Below are positions 1-9,441 of a stretch of 64,000 bases of DNA, one piece after another. The first letter of the stretch is position 1. Each line of letters begins with the position of its first letter. The stretch comes from Triticum aestivum (lineage: Eukaryota; Streptophyta; Magnoliopsida; Poales; Poaceae). The stretch covers positions 265,624,458 to 265,688,457 of the forward strand of contig NC_057807.1 in the NCBI RefSeq assembly GCF_018294505.1, written 5' to 3'. The notes below the pieces were generated by a model. It saw only the letters and a list, made by a program, of their open reading frames with translations. It did no database searches and had not been told where the DNA came from. Position numbers and translations under genes: made by a program.

Positions 1-412
1 CTGCTTGGTTCAATTCTGCAATGCGATGTTCAATTGTTGTGGCTGCATTCGGTTATTGTATACCATGTGAGGAATAAATCGAATTTGGTTATACTAAATA
101 CATGAGAAACAAATACAGTTGCTATATTTCCAAGTTGTTAAGCATGCTTGGTTTGGTTAACTGTCTGATCTTCTATTAGGAGTATGTTATATTGTGCAAT
201 GTGGTGCTCAGTTAACATTTGGTTCATTTGTTGTGGTGTTTAGTTAACTGCTTGGTTCAATTCTGCAATGTGATGTTCAATTGCGGTGGCTGCATTTTGT
301 TATTGTATACCATGTGAGGAATAAATTGAATTTGGCTGCACTTAATACATGAGAAACACATACAAGTGTTATATTTCCTAGTTCTTAATCATGCTTGGTT
401 TGGATAAATGGG
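1..412. repeat. Tandem duplication, period about 247 bp
   Basis: The stretch beginning CTGCTTGGTTCAATTCTGCA at position 1 recurs at 248 with scattered substitutions. The copy continues through 'ataccatgtgaggaataaat' and 'catgcttggtttgg' to about 412. A shorter relative of the unit (gttaacatttggttcatttg) lies at about 209-240. The sequence is AT-rich and shows no reading frame. It lies just upstream of the B3 gene fragment, so it may be intronic or promoter sequence of that lost gene, but this is inference. Confidence 0.75.
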
Positions 413-536
413 TTTTCCATGTGGCTTGAATTAATCTGATGAATCTGCAATGTGCTTATTTATCATCAACATATTTTACTGATATCATGCGAACCCTTAC
501 TTAACCTGATGACTAACTACCTTGTATGTGTTACAG

Positions 537-904
537 GGAAACAATGGGAAGCACTGATGTTTACAAGATGGTACTAACTATTATACCTTGCCTTTTTGTA
601 TTCCTTTGCCCCATTTCCAATATAGAGAAGATATTTATGCACATCCTTGTTTGCAAGCTTCACTGATGATTACCTCTCAAACCACCTCTGTGGTCAGGAG
701 GCGAGGAAAGTATTCATATAACACCCACGGTTCAATATTGAAGTGTTCCTGAAGAGGTCGAAGGATGGATGGTCAATCATCCATAGGCACTGGCCTAAAG
801 TTGCAAAGACCTTCAACATGAATGAAGGCTCAACATTCGCCTTCCACTTCAGCAGTTTTCCAGATGAGATGCATCTCTCTATGTACTGTCTAAGATGCTA
901 ATTT
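537..904 (+). pseudogene. B3 DNA-binding domain gene fragment (REM-like)
   Basis: A candidate small exon follows an acceptor (ttacag) at about 536 and ends before a GT at about 571. After a short intron-like gap, the frame starting near 669 reads as the second half of a plant B3 domain. It includes the segments EVFLKRSKDGWSIIHRHW and FNMNEGSTFAFHFSSFPDE and ends in a stop at about 901. The pattern 'GW...F...EGS.FAF' is typical of REM-type B3 transcription factors, which bind DNA in the nucleus. An in-frame TAA at 719-721 breaks the domain and no amino-terminal part is visible. I read it as a dead, truncated copy. The exon borders are inferred; the B3 assignment is from recognisable residues. 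Confidence 0.6.
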
Positions 905-1004
905 CGAGAGGTTCTAGATGTTGCATGTGAAACTTGCTACTAGTGCAGTTGTGTAATGGGGTAGCTGAGTGCTGAAGCTATATCATGTTGTACTCTGAGC
1001 CAGT

Positions 1005-1021
1005 ATTCGCCTTCCACTTCA
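1005..1021. other. 17-bp repeat at a deletion junction (filler DNA)
   Basis: The 17 bases attcgccttccacttca occur at 835-851 inside the B3 fragment and again at 1005-1021. The second copy ends exactly where the Sabrina-like LTR begins without its first 8 bp. The pattern fits a deletion repaired with a templated copy of nearby sequence. Confidence 0.6.
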
Positions 1022-2418
1022 CAAGTGTAGGGGATCACAACAGCTTTCGAGGGTAAAGTATTCAACCCAAATTTATTGATTCGACACAAGCGGAGCCAAA
1101 GAATATTCTTAAGTATTAGCAGTTGAGTTGTCAATTCAACCACACCTGGATAACTAAGTATCTGTAGCAAAGTATTTAGTAGCAAAGTGGTATGATAGTA
1201 ATGGTAACAGTGGCAAAAGTAAAGATAATAGTTTTGTAGGAATTGTAACAGTAGCAACGAAAAAGTAAATAAGCGAAGCACAAGATGTGAAAAGCTCGTA
1301 GGCATTGGATTAGTGATGGATAATTATGTCGGATGCGATTCCTCATGTAATAGCTATAACATAGGGTGACACAGAACTAGCTCCAGTTCATCAATGTAAT
1401 GTAGGCATGTATTCCGAATATAGTCATACGTGCTTACGGAAAAGAACTTGCACGACATCTTTTGTCCTACCCTCCCGTGGCAGCGGGGTCCTAGCGGAAA
1501 CTAAGGGATATTAAGGCCTCCTTTTAATAGAGAACCGGAACAAAGCATTAGCACATAGTGAATACATGAACACCTCAAACTATGGTCATCACCGAGAAGT
1601 ATCCCGATTATTCTCACTTCGGGGTTGTCGGATCATAACACATAATAGGTGACTATAGACTTGCAAGATAGGATCGAGAACACACATATATTCATGAAAA
1701 CATAATAGGTTCAGATCTGAAATCATGGCACTCGGGCTCTAGTGACAAGCAATAAGCATAGCAAAGTCATAGCAACATCAATCTCAAAACATAGTGGATA
1801 CTAGGGATCAAACCCTAACAAAACTAACTTGATTACATGGTAAATCGCATCCAACCCATCACCGTCCAGCATGCCTACGATGGAATTACTCACGCACGAC
1901 GGTGAGCATCATGAAATTTGTGATGGAGGATGGTTGATGATGACGACGGCAACGAATTCCCCTCTCCGAAGCCCCGAACGGACTCCAGACCAGCCCTCCC
2001 GAGAGAGATTAGGGCTTGGCGGATGCTCCGTATCGTAAAATGCGATGAAACTTTCTCTCTGATTTTTCTCTCGGCGAAACGGAATATATGGAGTTGGAGT
2101 TGAGGTCGGTGGAGCCTCAGGGGGCCCACGAGACAGGGGGGCACGCCCAGGGGGGAGAGCGTGCCCCCCACCCTCGTGGACAGGGTGTGGGCCCCCTGGC
2201 CTTGATTCTTTCACCAGTATTTTTTATATTTTCCAAAACTTATCTTCGTGGATTTTCAGGTCATTCCGAGAACTTTTGTTTTCTGCACAATAAACAACAT
2301 CATGGCAGTTCTGCTGAAAACAGCGTCAGTCCGGGTTAGTTTCATTCAAATCATGCAAATTAGAGTCCAAAACAAGGGCAAAAGTGTTTGGAAAAGTAGA
2401 TACATTGGAGACGTATCA
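1020..2418 (-). repeat. 3' LTR of the Sabrina-like element
   Basis: The sequence matches the right LTR (13861-15268) from CACAAGTGTAGGGGATC to GAGACGTATCA. It lacks the terminal 8 bp (TGATAACC) that the right copy has. On the minus strand it starts TGATACGTCTCCAACGTA. A TATA-like motif (atatat, about 2083-2090) lies downstream of a GC hairpin. Hydrophobic open frames here are not conserved as genes. Confidence 0.92.
2126..2179. promoter_or_regulatory. GC-rich hairpin upstream of LTR TATA box (copy 1)
   Basis: The left arm (ccacgagacaggggggcacg) pairs with the right arm (gtgccccccaccctcgtgg) with about three mismatches, around a 12-base G-rich loop. On the minus (element) strand the TATA-like motif at 2083-2090 begins about 36 bp after the hairpin. 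The same structure occurs at four other places in the window. Confidence 0.7.
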
Positions 2419-2430
2419 ACTCCCCCCAAG
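2419..2430 (-). other. Polypurine tract of the Sabrina-like element
   Basis: On the minus strand CTTGGGGGGAGT directly precedes the 3' LTR start TGATACG. This is the position and composition expected of the plus-strand primer. A second similar tract (gcttgggggag) lies at about 4423-4433, next to the end of the 3' ORF. Confidence 0.8.
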
Positions 2431-4454
2431 CTTAAACCTTTTCTTGTCCTCAAGCAATTCAGTTGATAAACTGAAAGTGATAAAGAAAAAACTTTTACAA
2501 ACTCTGTTTGCTCTTGTTGTTGTAAACATGTAAAGCCAGCATTCAAGTTTTCAGCAAGTATTATGAACTAACCATACTCACAATAACACTAGGTCTCACA
2601 ATTACTCATATCAATGGCATAATCAGCTAGCGAGCAATAATAATAAAACTCGGATGACAACACTTTCTCAAAACAATCATAATATAATATAACAAGATGG
2701 TATCTCGCTAGCCCTTTCTGAGACCGCAAAACATAAACGCAGCGCACCTTTAAAGATCAAGGACTAACTAAACATCGTAATCCATGGTAAAAGAGATCCA
2801 GTCAAGTCATACCCAATATAAACCAATAGTAGTGAATGCAAATGACAGTGTGCTCTCCAGCGGGCGCTTTTTAATAAGAAGGTGATGACTCAACATAAAA
2901 GTAAATAGATAGGCCCTTTGCAGAGGGAAGTAGGGATTTGTACAGGTGCCAGAGCTCGATTTTAAAATAGAGATGAATAACATTTTGAGCGGCATACTTT
3001 CATTGTCAATGCAACAACTATGAGATGGTGATATCTTCCATAGTACATGCATTATAGGCAGTTCCCAAATAGAATGGTAAAAGTTTATACCCCCCCCCCC
3101 ACCACCAACAAGCATCAATCCTTGGCTTGCTCAAAACAACGAGTGCCTCCAACTAACAATAGCCCTGGGGGAGTTTTGTTTAATTATATTGATTTGCTTT
3201 CATCTTTTTGGATCATGGGACTGGGCATCCCAGTTACCGACCCTTTCTCATGAATGAGGAGCGGAGTCCACTCCTCTTGAGAATAACACACCTAGCATGG
3301 AAGATACATGCAGCCCTAGTTGAAACATGAGCTGCTCGAGCATACAAAACAGAATTTTATTTGAAGGTTTGGAGTTTGGCACATACAAATTTACTTGGTA
3401 CGGCAGGTAGATACCGCATATAGGAAGGTATGGTGGACTCATATGGAATAACTTTGGGGTTTAAGGAGTTTGGATGCACAAGCAGTATTCCCGCTTAGTA
3501 CAGGTGAAGGCTAGCAAAAGACTGGGAAGCGACCAACTGAGAGAGCGACAACAGTCATGAACATGCATTAAATTAATTCACACCGAGTACAAGCATGAGT
3601 AGGATATAATCCACCATGAACATAAATATCATGAAGGCTATGTTGATTTGTTTCAACTACATGCGTGAACATGTGCCAAGTCAAGTCACTCAATTCATTC
3701 AAACGAGGATACCATCCCATCATACCACATCACAATCATTTTAATAGCATGTTGGCACGCAAGGTAAACCATTATAACTCATAGCTAATCAAGCATGGCA
3801 CAAGCAACTATAATCTCTAAATGTCATTGCAAATATGTTTACTTCATAATAAGCTGAATCAGGAACGATAAACTCATCATATTTACAAAAACAAGAGAGG
3901 TCGAGTTCATACCAACTTCTCTCATCTCAATCAGTCCATCATATATCGTCATTATTGCCTTTCACTTGCACGACCGAACGGTGTGTATAATAATAATAGT
4001 GCACGTGCATTGGACTAAGCTGGAATCTGCAAGCATTCAGCTCAAGAGAGAAGACAAAGTAATATGGGCTCTAAGTTAAATAAACAATCATGCATATGAG
4101 AGCCACTAAACATTTTCAATATGGTCTTCTACTCTCGACCCCCAAAGGAAAGAAAAGAAAATAAAACTATTTACATGGGAAAGCTCCCAACAAGTAAAAG
4201 AAGAACGAGAAATCTTTTTGGGTTTTCATTTTAATTTCTACTATAAGCATGGAAATTAAACTAACTATTTTTTTTGGTTTTTCTTAAGGCTTATCAAACA
4301 CACAAGAAGAAAGCTAGAAAAAGAAAATTAAACTAGCATGGATAATACAATGAAAGAGTATGAGCACCGACAACTAGAATAGTGTGTGAACATGAATATA
4401 AAGTCGGTGAGAAATACGTACTCCCCCAAGCTTAGGCTTTTGGCCTAAGTTGGT
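2431..4454 (-). other. 3' untranslated region of the Sabrina-like element
   Basis: About 2 kb between the 3' ORF and the polypurine tract holds no coding frame that I can support. It is AT-rich and contains an 11-base C run at 3090-3100 and purine-rich stretches at 4141-4340. Nothing else is recognised. Confidence 0.6.
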
Positions 4455-5520
4455 CTAAGGCCAAGGGTAGCCTGGCTGATATCCGTAGTTGTAACTGGGG
4501 TCGTACTGAGATGCAGCAGCAAATGCCTCCTGAGCTGCGGCATGTTGGCGAGCCGCCTCCGCTCTCCCCTCATGTTCAGCTGCTTCCTCCCTAGTAACAA
4601 CATATCTTCCTTTTGCCTGGTAATCAAAAAGGAAAGGAGCAGGAAGAGTTACATGGACAGAGCTATGCTGTCAAAGATTAGTCGATACTGGAGGAATTGT
4701 TCATTCCTCCTAAGAAAATGATGTTTGACCATAGCGTCATAATCTAAATAAGCAGGAGGCAACACCATATCCACCTCTCGTGGGGCTATACCAAGATAAT
4801 TAGCCACACGGGTTGCATAAATTCCTCCAAATAAATCTCCAGCCCTACCACTATTATGCAACCTACGTGCAACTATTGCCCCCAAGTTATAATCTTTATA
4901 ACCTAACACAACACTCTTGAGGATACAAAGATCAGGGACACACATGTGACATGCTTCATCTTTACCATTAATGCATCTACCAATGAAGAGAGCAAAATAA
5001 TGTATAGCAGAAAAATGAATGCTCCCAATGGTAGCTTGTGCTATATCCCTAGATTCTCCCACAGTAATACTAGCAAGAAAGTCTCTAAATTCAGATTTGT
5101 GGGGATCATTAACATTGCCCCACTGCGGAAGTTTGCAAGAAGTTGTAAAATCCTCTAAGTCCATGGTATAAGATCTATCATAAATATCAAACAGGACACT
5201 CTGAGAATTACGTGAACATTTACATTTAAACCTTCTCACGAATAATCAGTCAATTGATAGTACTGAGGACACTTATCTTGTAAGAAGTCCTCAAGATCGG
5301 CATTACGCACATATGCGTCAAATTCATCCTTAAAGCCTGCTTTGAACATAAAATCGTCTGATGGCCACTCACAAGCTCGTACTTCTGCGTCCCTCGGTAA
5401 TTCATCGTCTTGCTCACGCATGGCAAGCCAGGGTCCTTTCTTTACTGAGGAACCACCTTGGTACATTCTCCTAGACATATTTCTTTTTCTGAAAAATTTC
5501 TGAAATTTTAGTAACTTCAA
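4455..5520 (-). pseudogene. Athila-type 3' ORF (ORF1-like protein), two frameshifts
   Basis: The minus-strand frame starts near 5520 (a second ATG, MSRRMYQGG, lies at 5478) and runs through DFLQDKCPQYYQLTD. At about 5240 a 1-base deletion shifts it into the frame with VLFDIYDRSYTMDLEDF and IGSIHFSAIHYFALFIGRCI. A second small deletion near 4660 shifts it again to a tail rich in alanine and tyrosine that ends YQPGYPWP and a stop at 4455-4457. It resembles the extra ORF of Athila-lineage Gypsy elements, whose biochemical role is not settled. No nuclease or polymerase motif is visible. The lesions look like ordinary decay, because they do not sit on slippery sites. The lineage call is reasonably sure; function is unknown. 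Confidence 0.7.
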
Positions 5521-6191
5521 AATAAAAGTGAATAAAACTAAACAAGATTGGTAGCAACTACTCCTACAAGTGGCTATATCCTATATCATGCGTTAGAATT
5601 ACCTGGGACCTCATAATTTTGACATGCAAGCTCAAGAATAGGGTCACCAAGCAACAATCTCCCAAAGCAGTTTTCTGAATGGAGCTTTGAGCAAGGAGAT
5701 CAAAAATCGCAGCAAAATGAGCTAGAACTCGTGCTTGAGCGGGACGGGGATTTTTTTGGGAAGAAGATGGAGTGTGTGGGTGCAGGAATAAGTGGAGGGG
5801 GGCCACCGTGGGCCCACGAGACAGGGGGCACGCCCAGGGGGTGTGGGCGCGCCCTCCACCCTCGTGGCCATGGCTTTCCCCTCCTGCAGTGTCTTCAGTG
5901 CCTAAAATCCTCAAATATTCCATAAAAATCATACTAAATTTGCAGGGCATTTGGAGCACTTCTGTTTTTGGGATATTTTTTATTGCATGGATAATTTAGA
6001 AAACAGACAGATAATACTATTTTTGCTTTATTTACTTTAAATAATAGAAAGTAAAAAGAGGGTACAGAAGGTTGTGCCTTCTAGTTTCATCCATCTCAAG
6101 ATCATCAAAATGAATCCACTAACAAGGTTGATCAAGTCTTGTTAACAAACTCATTCCGAATAACACGGAACCGAAGAAATTTCGAATAACA
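5521..6191 (-). other. Spacer between protease and 3' ORF; contains a GC hairpin
   Basis: This is where reverse transcriptase and integrase would lie in a full Gypsy element, and none of it is present. The stretch is AT-rich apart from the GC hairpin at 5814-5867. I see no supported gene. Confidence 0.6.
5814..5867. promoter_or_regulatory. GC-rich hairpin, internal copy (copy 2)
   Basis: The arms ccacgagacagggggcacgc and gcgcgccctccaccctcgtgg can pair. The motif is the same as in the LTRs but lies inside the element, 3' of the protease. No TATA box is evident about 35 bp away on either strand. Confidence 0.65.
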
Positions 6192-7235
6192 CTAAGTTAC
6201 CTCAACGGGGATATGAACATCCCCAACAATAAGAATATCATACTTTTTCTTGATAGTAGGAAGAGGAAATTCAAAACCTCCAATAATGATAGTTAGAATT
6301 TTTCCAATAGAATTGATGCTATGAACTTGAGATTGTTTCCTCGGAATGTGTACCGTATGCTCATTACCATTAACATCAAAAGTGACATTGCCTTTGTTGC
6401 AATCAATAACAGCCCCTGCAGTATTCAAAAAGGGTCTACCAAGGATAATCGACATACTATCGTCCTCGGGAATATCAAGAATAACAAAGTTCGTTAAGAT
6501 AGTGACATTTGCATCCACAACGGGCACATCCTCACAAATACCGACAGGTATAGCAATTGATTTATCAGCCATCTGCAAAGATATTTCAGTAGGTGTCAAC
6601 TTATTCAATTCAAGTCTACGATATAAAGAGAGAGGCATAACACTAACACCGGCTCCAAGATCACATAAAGCAGTTTTAACATAATTTCTTTTAATGGAGC
6701 ATGGTATAGTTGGTACCCCCGGATCTCCAAGTTTCTTTGGTATTCCACCCTTAAAAGTATAATTAGCAAGCATGGTGGAAATTTCAGCTTCCGGCATCTT
6801 TCTTTTATTTGTAATGATGTCCTTCATATACTTAGCATAAGGATTTACTTTAAGCATATCAGTTAAGCGCATACGTAAGAAGATAGGTCTAATCATTTCA
6901 GCAAAGCACTCAAAATCCTCATCATCCTTTGTCTTGGATGGTTTAGGAGGAAAGGGCATGGGTTTCTGAACCCATGGTTCTCTTTCTCTACCATGCTTCC
7001 TAGCAACAAAGTCTCTTTTATCATAACGTTGATTCTTTGATTCTGGGTTATCAAGATCAACAACATGTTCAATCTCTATATCATTGTTTTTGCTAGGTTG
7101 AGCATTAGCATGAACATTATCATTAACATTATCACTAGGTTCATGTTCATCTCCTGATTGTGTTTTAGCATTAGAAATAGAAATATCATTGGGATTCTCA
7201 GGTGTGTCTACAACAGGTTCACTAGAAGCATGCAA
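6192..7235 (-). CDS. Gypsy gag-pro tail with retropepsin-like aspartic protease
   Basis: An open frame of 347 codons. Residues 1-110 are a polar, acidic and asparagine-rich linker. Residues around 195-300 form a retroviral-type aspartic protease: the active-site loop ALCDLGAGVSVMPLSLYRR, then ILGRPFLNTAGAVIDC as the flap-side 'ILGRPFL' signature. The plant Athila group uses D-L-G-A where retroviruses have D-S/T-G, so the loop itself is not a defect. The enzyme would cut the Gag polyprotein inside the virus-like particle. The frame ends with VHIPVEVT and a stop, and no polymerase follows. The first ATG is probably internal: upstream sequence continues in the gag frame after a stop at about 7257 and a shift, so this is likely the carboxyl part of a longer gag-pro product. 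Confidence 0.8.
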   Translation of the reverse strand: MHASSEPVVDTPENPNDISISNAKTQSGDEHEPSDNVNDNVHANAQPSKNNDIEIEHVVDLDNPESKNQRYDKRDFVARKHGREREPWVQKPMPFPPKPSKTKDDEDFECFAEMIRPIFLRMRLTDMLKVNPYAKYMKDIITNKRKMPEAEISTMLANYTFKGGIPKKLGDPGVPTIPCSIKRNYVKTALCDLGAGVSVMPLSLYRRLELNKLTPTEISLQMADKSIAIPVGICEDVPVVDANVTILTNFVILDIPEDDSMSIILGRPFLNTAGAVIDCNKGNVTFDVNGNEHTVHIPRKQSQVHSINSIGKILTIIIGGFEFPLPTIKKKYDILIVGDVHIPVEVT

Positions 7236-7295
7236 AGTCTTATCATTTTTCTTTTTCTACTTTTTGGAAGAACTAGGTACTTTTAAACTATTTCT

Positions 7296-8481
7296 CTAAG
7301 AATCTTGCCCGATTCTCTTAGGGTGGTCTTCAGGATACAAAGGTTCCTGAGTCATTCTACCGGTTCTAGTAGCCACTCTAACAGCAAAATCATGTTTATT
7401 ATTTAATTCATCGAGCAAATCACTTTGAGCTTTAAGTAATTGCTCAGCTTGAGTGGTAACCATAGAAGCATATTTCCTAATGAGTTCAAATTCACCTTTA
7501 ACTCTAGACATATAATCACTCAAGCATCTTATCTCGAAAGCATTATTCTCTAATTCTCTACCAACATAAGCATTAAAAATTTCTTGTCTAGCCATAAAGT
7601 TATCAAATTCATCTAAGCACGGGCTATAAAATTTAGTAGAGGGAATTTCAACTTTATCATATCTATAGAGAGAATTTACCTTTACTACCTGTGTCGGGTT
7701 ATCAAGACAATGTGTTTCTTCAACAGGTGGTATATTAAGACCATGTATTTCTTCAATAGGTGGTAAATTCTTCACATCTTCAGCTTTAATACCTTTTTCT
7801 TTCATTGATTTCTTTGCCTCTTGCATATCTTCAGGACTGAGAAATAGAACACCTCTCTTCTTTGGAGTGGGATTAGGAATAGGCTCAGGAGTTGGCTCAA
7901 TTGGCTCAGGAATTGCCTCAGGAATTGGCTCAGGGAGAGTCCAATTATTTTCATTAGTCAACATATTATTCAATAGTAATTCAGCTTGGTCGTCTGCTCT
8001 TTCCCTGAAAACACAACCAACACAACTATCCGAGTAGTCCTTGGAAGCATCGGTTAGTCCATTATAAAAGATATCAAGTATTTTATTTTTCTTAAGAGGA
8101 TGATCAGGCAAAGCATTAAGTAATCGGAGAAGCCTCCCCCAAGCTTGTGGGAGATTCTCTTCTTTGATTTGCACAAAATTATATATTTCCCGCAAGGCAG
8201 CTTGTTTCTTATGAGCAGGGAAATATTTAGCAGAGAAGTAATAAATCATATCCTGGGGACTACGCACACAACCAGGATCAAGAGAATTAAACCAAGTCTT
8301 AGCATCACCCTTTAATGAGAATGGAAATATCTTAAGGATATAATAATAGCGAGACTTCTCATCATTAGTAAACAGGGTGGCTATATCATTTAACTTGGTA
8401 AGATGTGCCACAACAGTTTCAGATTCAAGGCCATAAAAAGGATCAGATTCAAACAAAGTAATTATTTCAGGATCAGGATCA
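7296..8481 (-). pseudogene. Gag polyprotein, carboxyl part (split by LINE)
   Basis: The frame reads as the retrotransposon gag domain: ESDPFYGLESETVVAHLTKL, then FPFSLKGDAKTWFNSLDPG, FPAHKKQAALREIYNF and ILDIFYNGLTDASKDYSDS. A proline-glutamate repeat (EPIPEAIPEPIEPTPEPIP) and a lysine-rich tail follow. No CCHC knuckle is seen. Gag would form the particle shell. The frame runs without a stop to the LINE insertion at 8481, and the amino part resumes at 13255. Before the LINE inserted, the two halves joined in frame at an FS-IDPDP sequence. The product is now cut in two and cannot be made. Confidence 0.85.
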
Positions 8482-9441
8482 ATGGCGACAAGATCAAGGA
8501 GGGGGATGGCTGCCCCGATGACTCCATGCACGGGTCTGATCCTCGGTTCACCCAGTCGGAGTGGGATGGCCTCTCACCCGAAGATCAGGACATGCTCAAG
8601 GAGAACGCACCGGCTGGCAAGGGGGTCCTGGGCTCGGCGCCGGATCTGGGTGGGGGGGGGAGGCGGCTGCTGGTGAGGCCAAGGGCACGCCTTTCTCGGC
8701 GGTGTGCTCCAACCTCCCTGCTCGTCCTGCTTCTCCCTCCCTGTCAGGCATTGAAGATCTTCCCCCAGCGGGTCCTGCGGCGCTCAAAAAGAAGAAGAAA
8801 TCCTCAGTCAAGAAGTTCTCCGCCAAGAGCCGTGCCTCTGGTGACTCTAGGCAGTCTGCATTTGGGCTCTGCCGCCGGCTGGAGGCTGACTTGGGTATGG
8901 CCTCGGGTCCGTCTTCTGCTGCGGCCTCTCCCAGTCGTGCGCGCCCTGTTCCTGTGTGGTCGCCTGCGTCCACGGCTCGCAAAAGTGGCCGTGTCTCCAA
9001 CAGTGGTGAGCGGGTGGTCGATCGGGCTGCTCAGCGTGCGGCAGCTCGGGATCTGCCCCCTGCAGGTTCGACCTTTCCTCCCTTCCCCTCCCCCCCACGA
9101 TTCCCTCTCCTGTACATTTAGTTCTCCCATCTCAATCTGATGATCACTTGCTTAATATTTTAAAAGATGTGGGTATCTGTTTAGATTCTACTTTGGGTTC
9201 TCCTTCGTCTATTCTTGGTATCATTAGGGCGAATGAAATCGCTCAGGCAGATATTGCGAAAGCCAAGGAGGCTAGGGAGGCCTCAGGCGCCCCACTGGTG
9301 GTGGCCGGTGGGGATGAGGGGGGAGATGACAGGAGTCATGCTCCCTCGATGGTCTCTAAACGCGGGGTAGGGAAACGATCAAAATCCTGCGTCGCCCCGA
9401 GCAGGTCGAGTCTCCGTATCAAAAACTTGTCGTATAAATGA
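8482..9441 (+). pseudogene. LINE ORF1, carboxyl part
   Basis: The sequence from the insertion point reads through FTQSEWDGLSPEDQDMLKE. It shifts at a G-run near 8650 into a frame with a lysine cluster (AALKKKKKSSVKKFSAKS) and a basic, serine-rich region, then shifts again near 9100. It ends with DVGICLDSTLGSPSSILGII and SRSSLRIKNLSYK, followed by a stop at 9439-9441. ORF1 proteins of plant L1 elements bind RNA and form the transposition particle. The amino end and any CCHC knuckle are missing. The stop overlaps the ORF2 start as ATGA. The frameshifts make it non-functional. Confidence 0.75.

Noticed and set aside
940..1305. Hydrophobic open frame on the minus strand, repeated at 13813-14196
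   Set aside because: It lies in both LTRs of the same element, differs by frame-affecting changes and overlaps the LTR end. It is LTR sequence, not a membrane protein gene.
1890..2339. Proline- and glycine-rich frames on both strands, also at 14740-15147
   Set aside because: They arise from the GC hairpin and leader of the LTR and occur on both strands at once.
8596..9130. Open frames on the minus strand inside the LINE
   Set aside because: They are GC-rich shadows of ORF1, which has recognisable LINE features on the plus strand.
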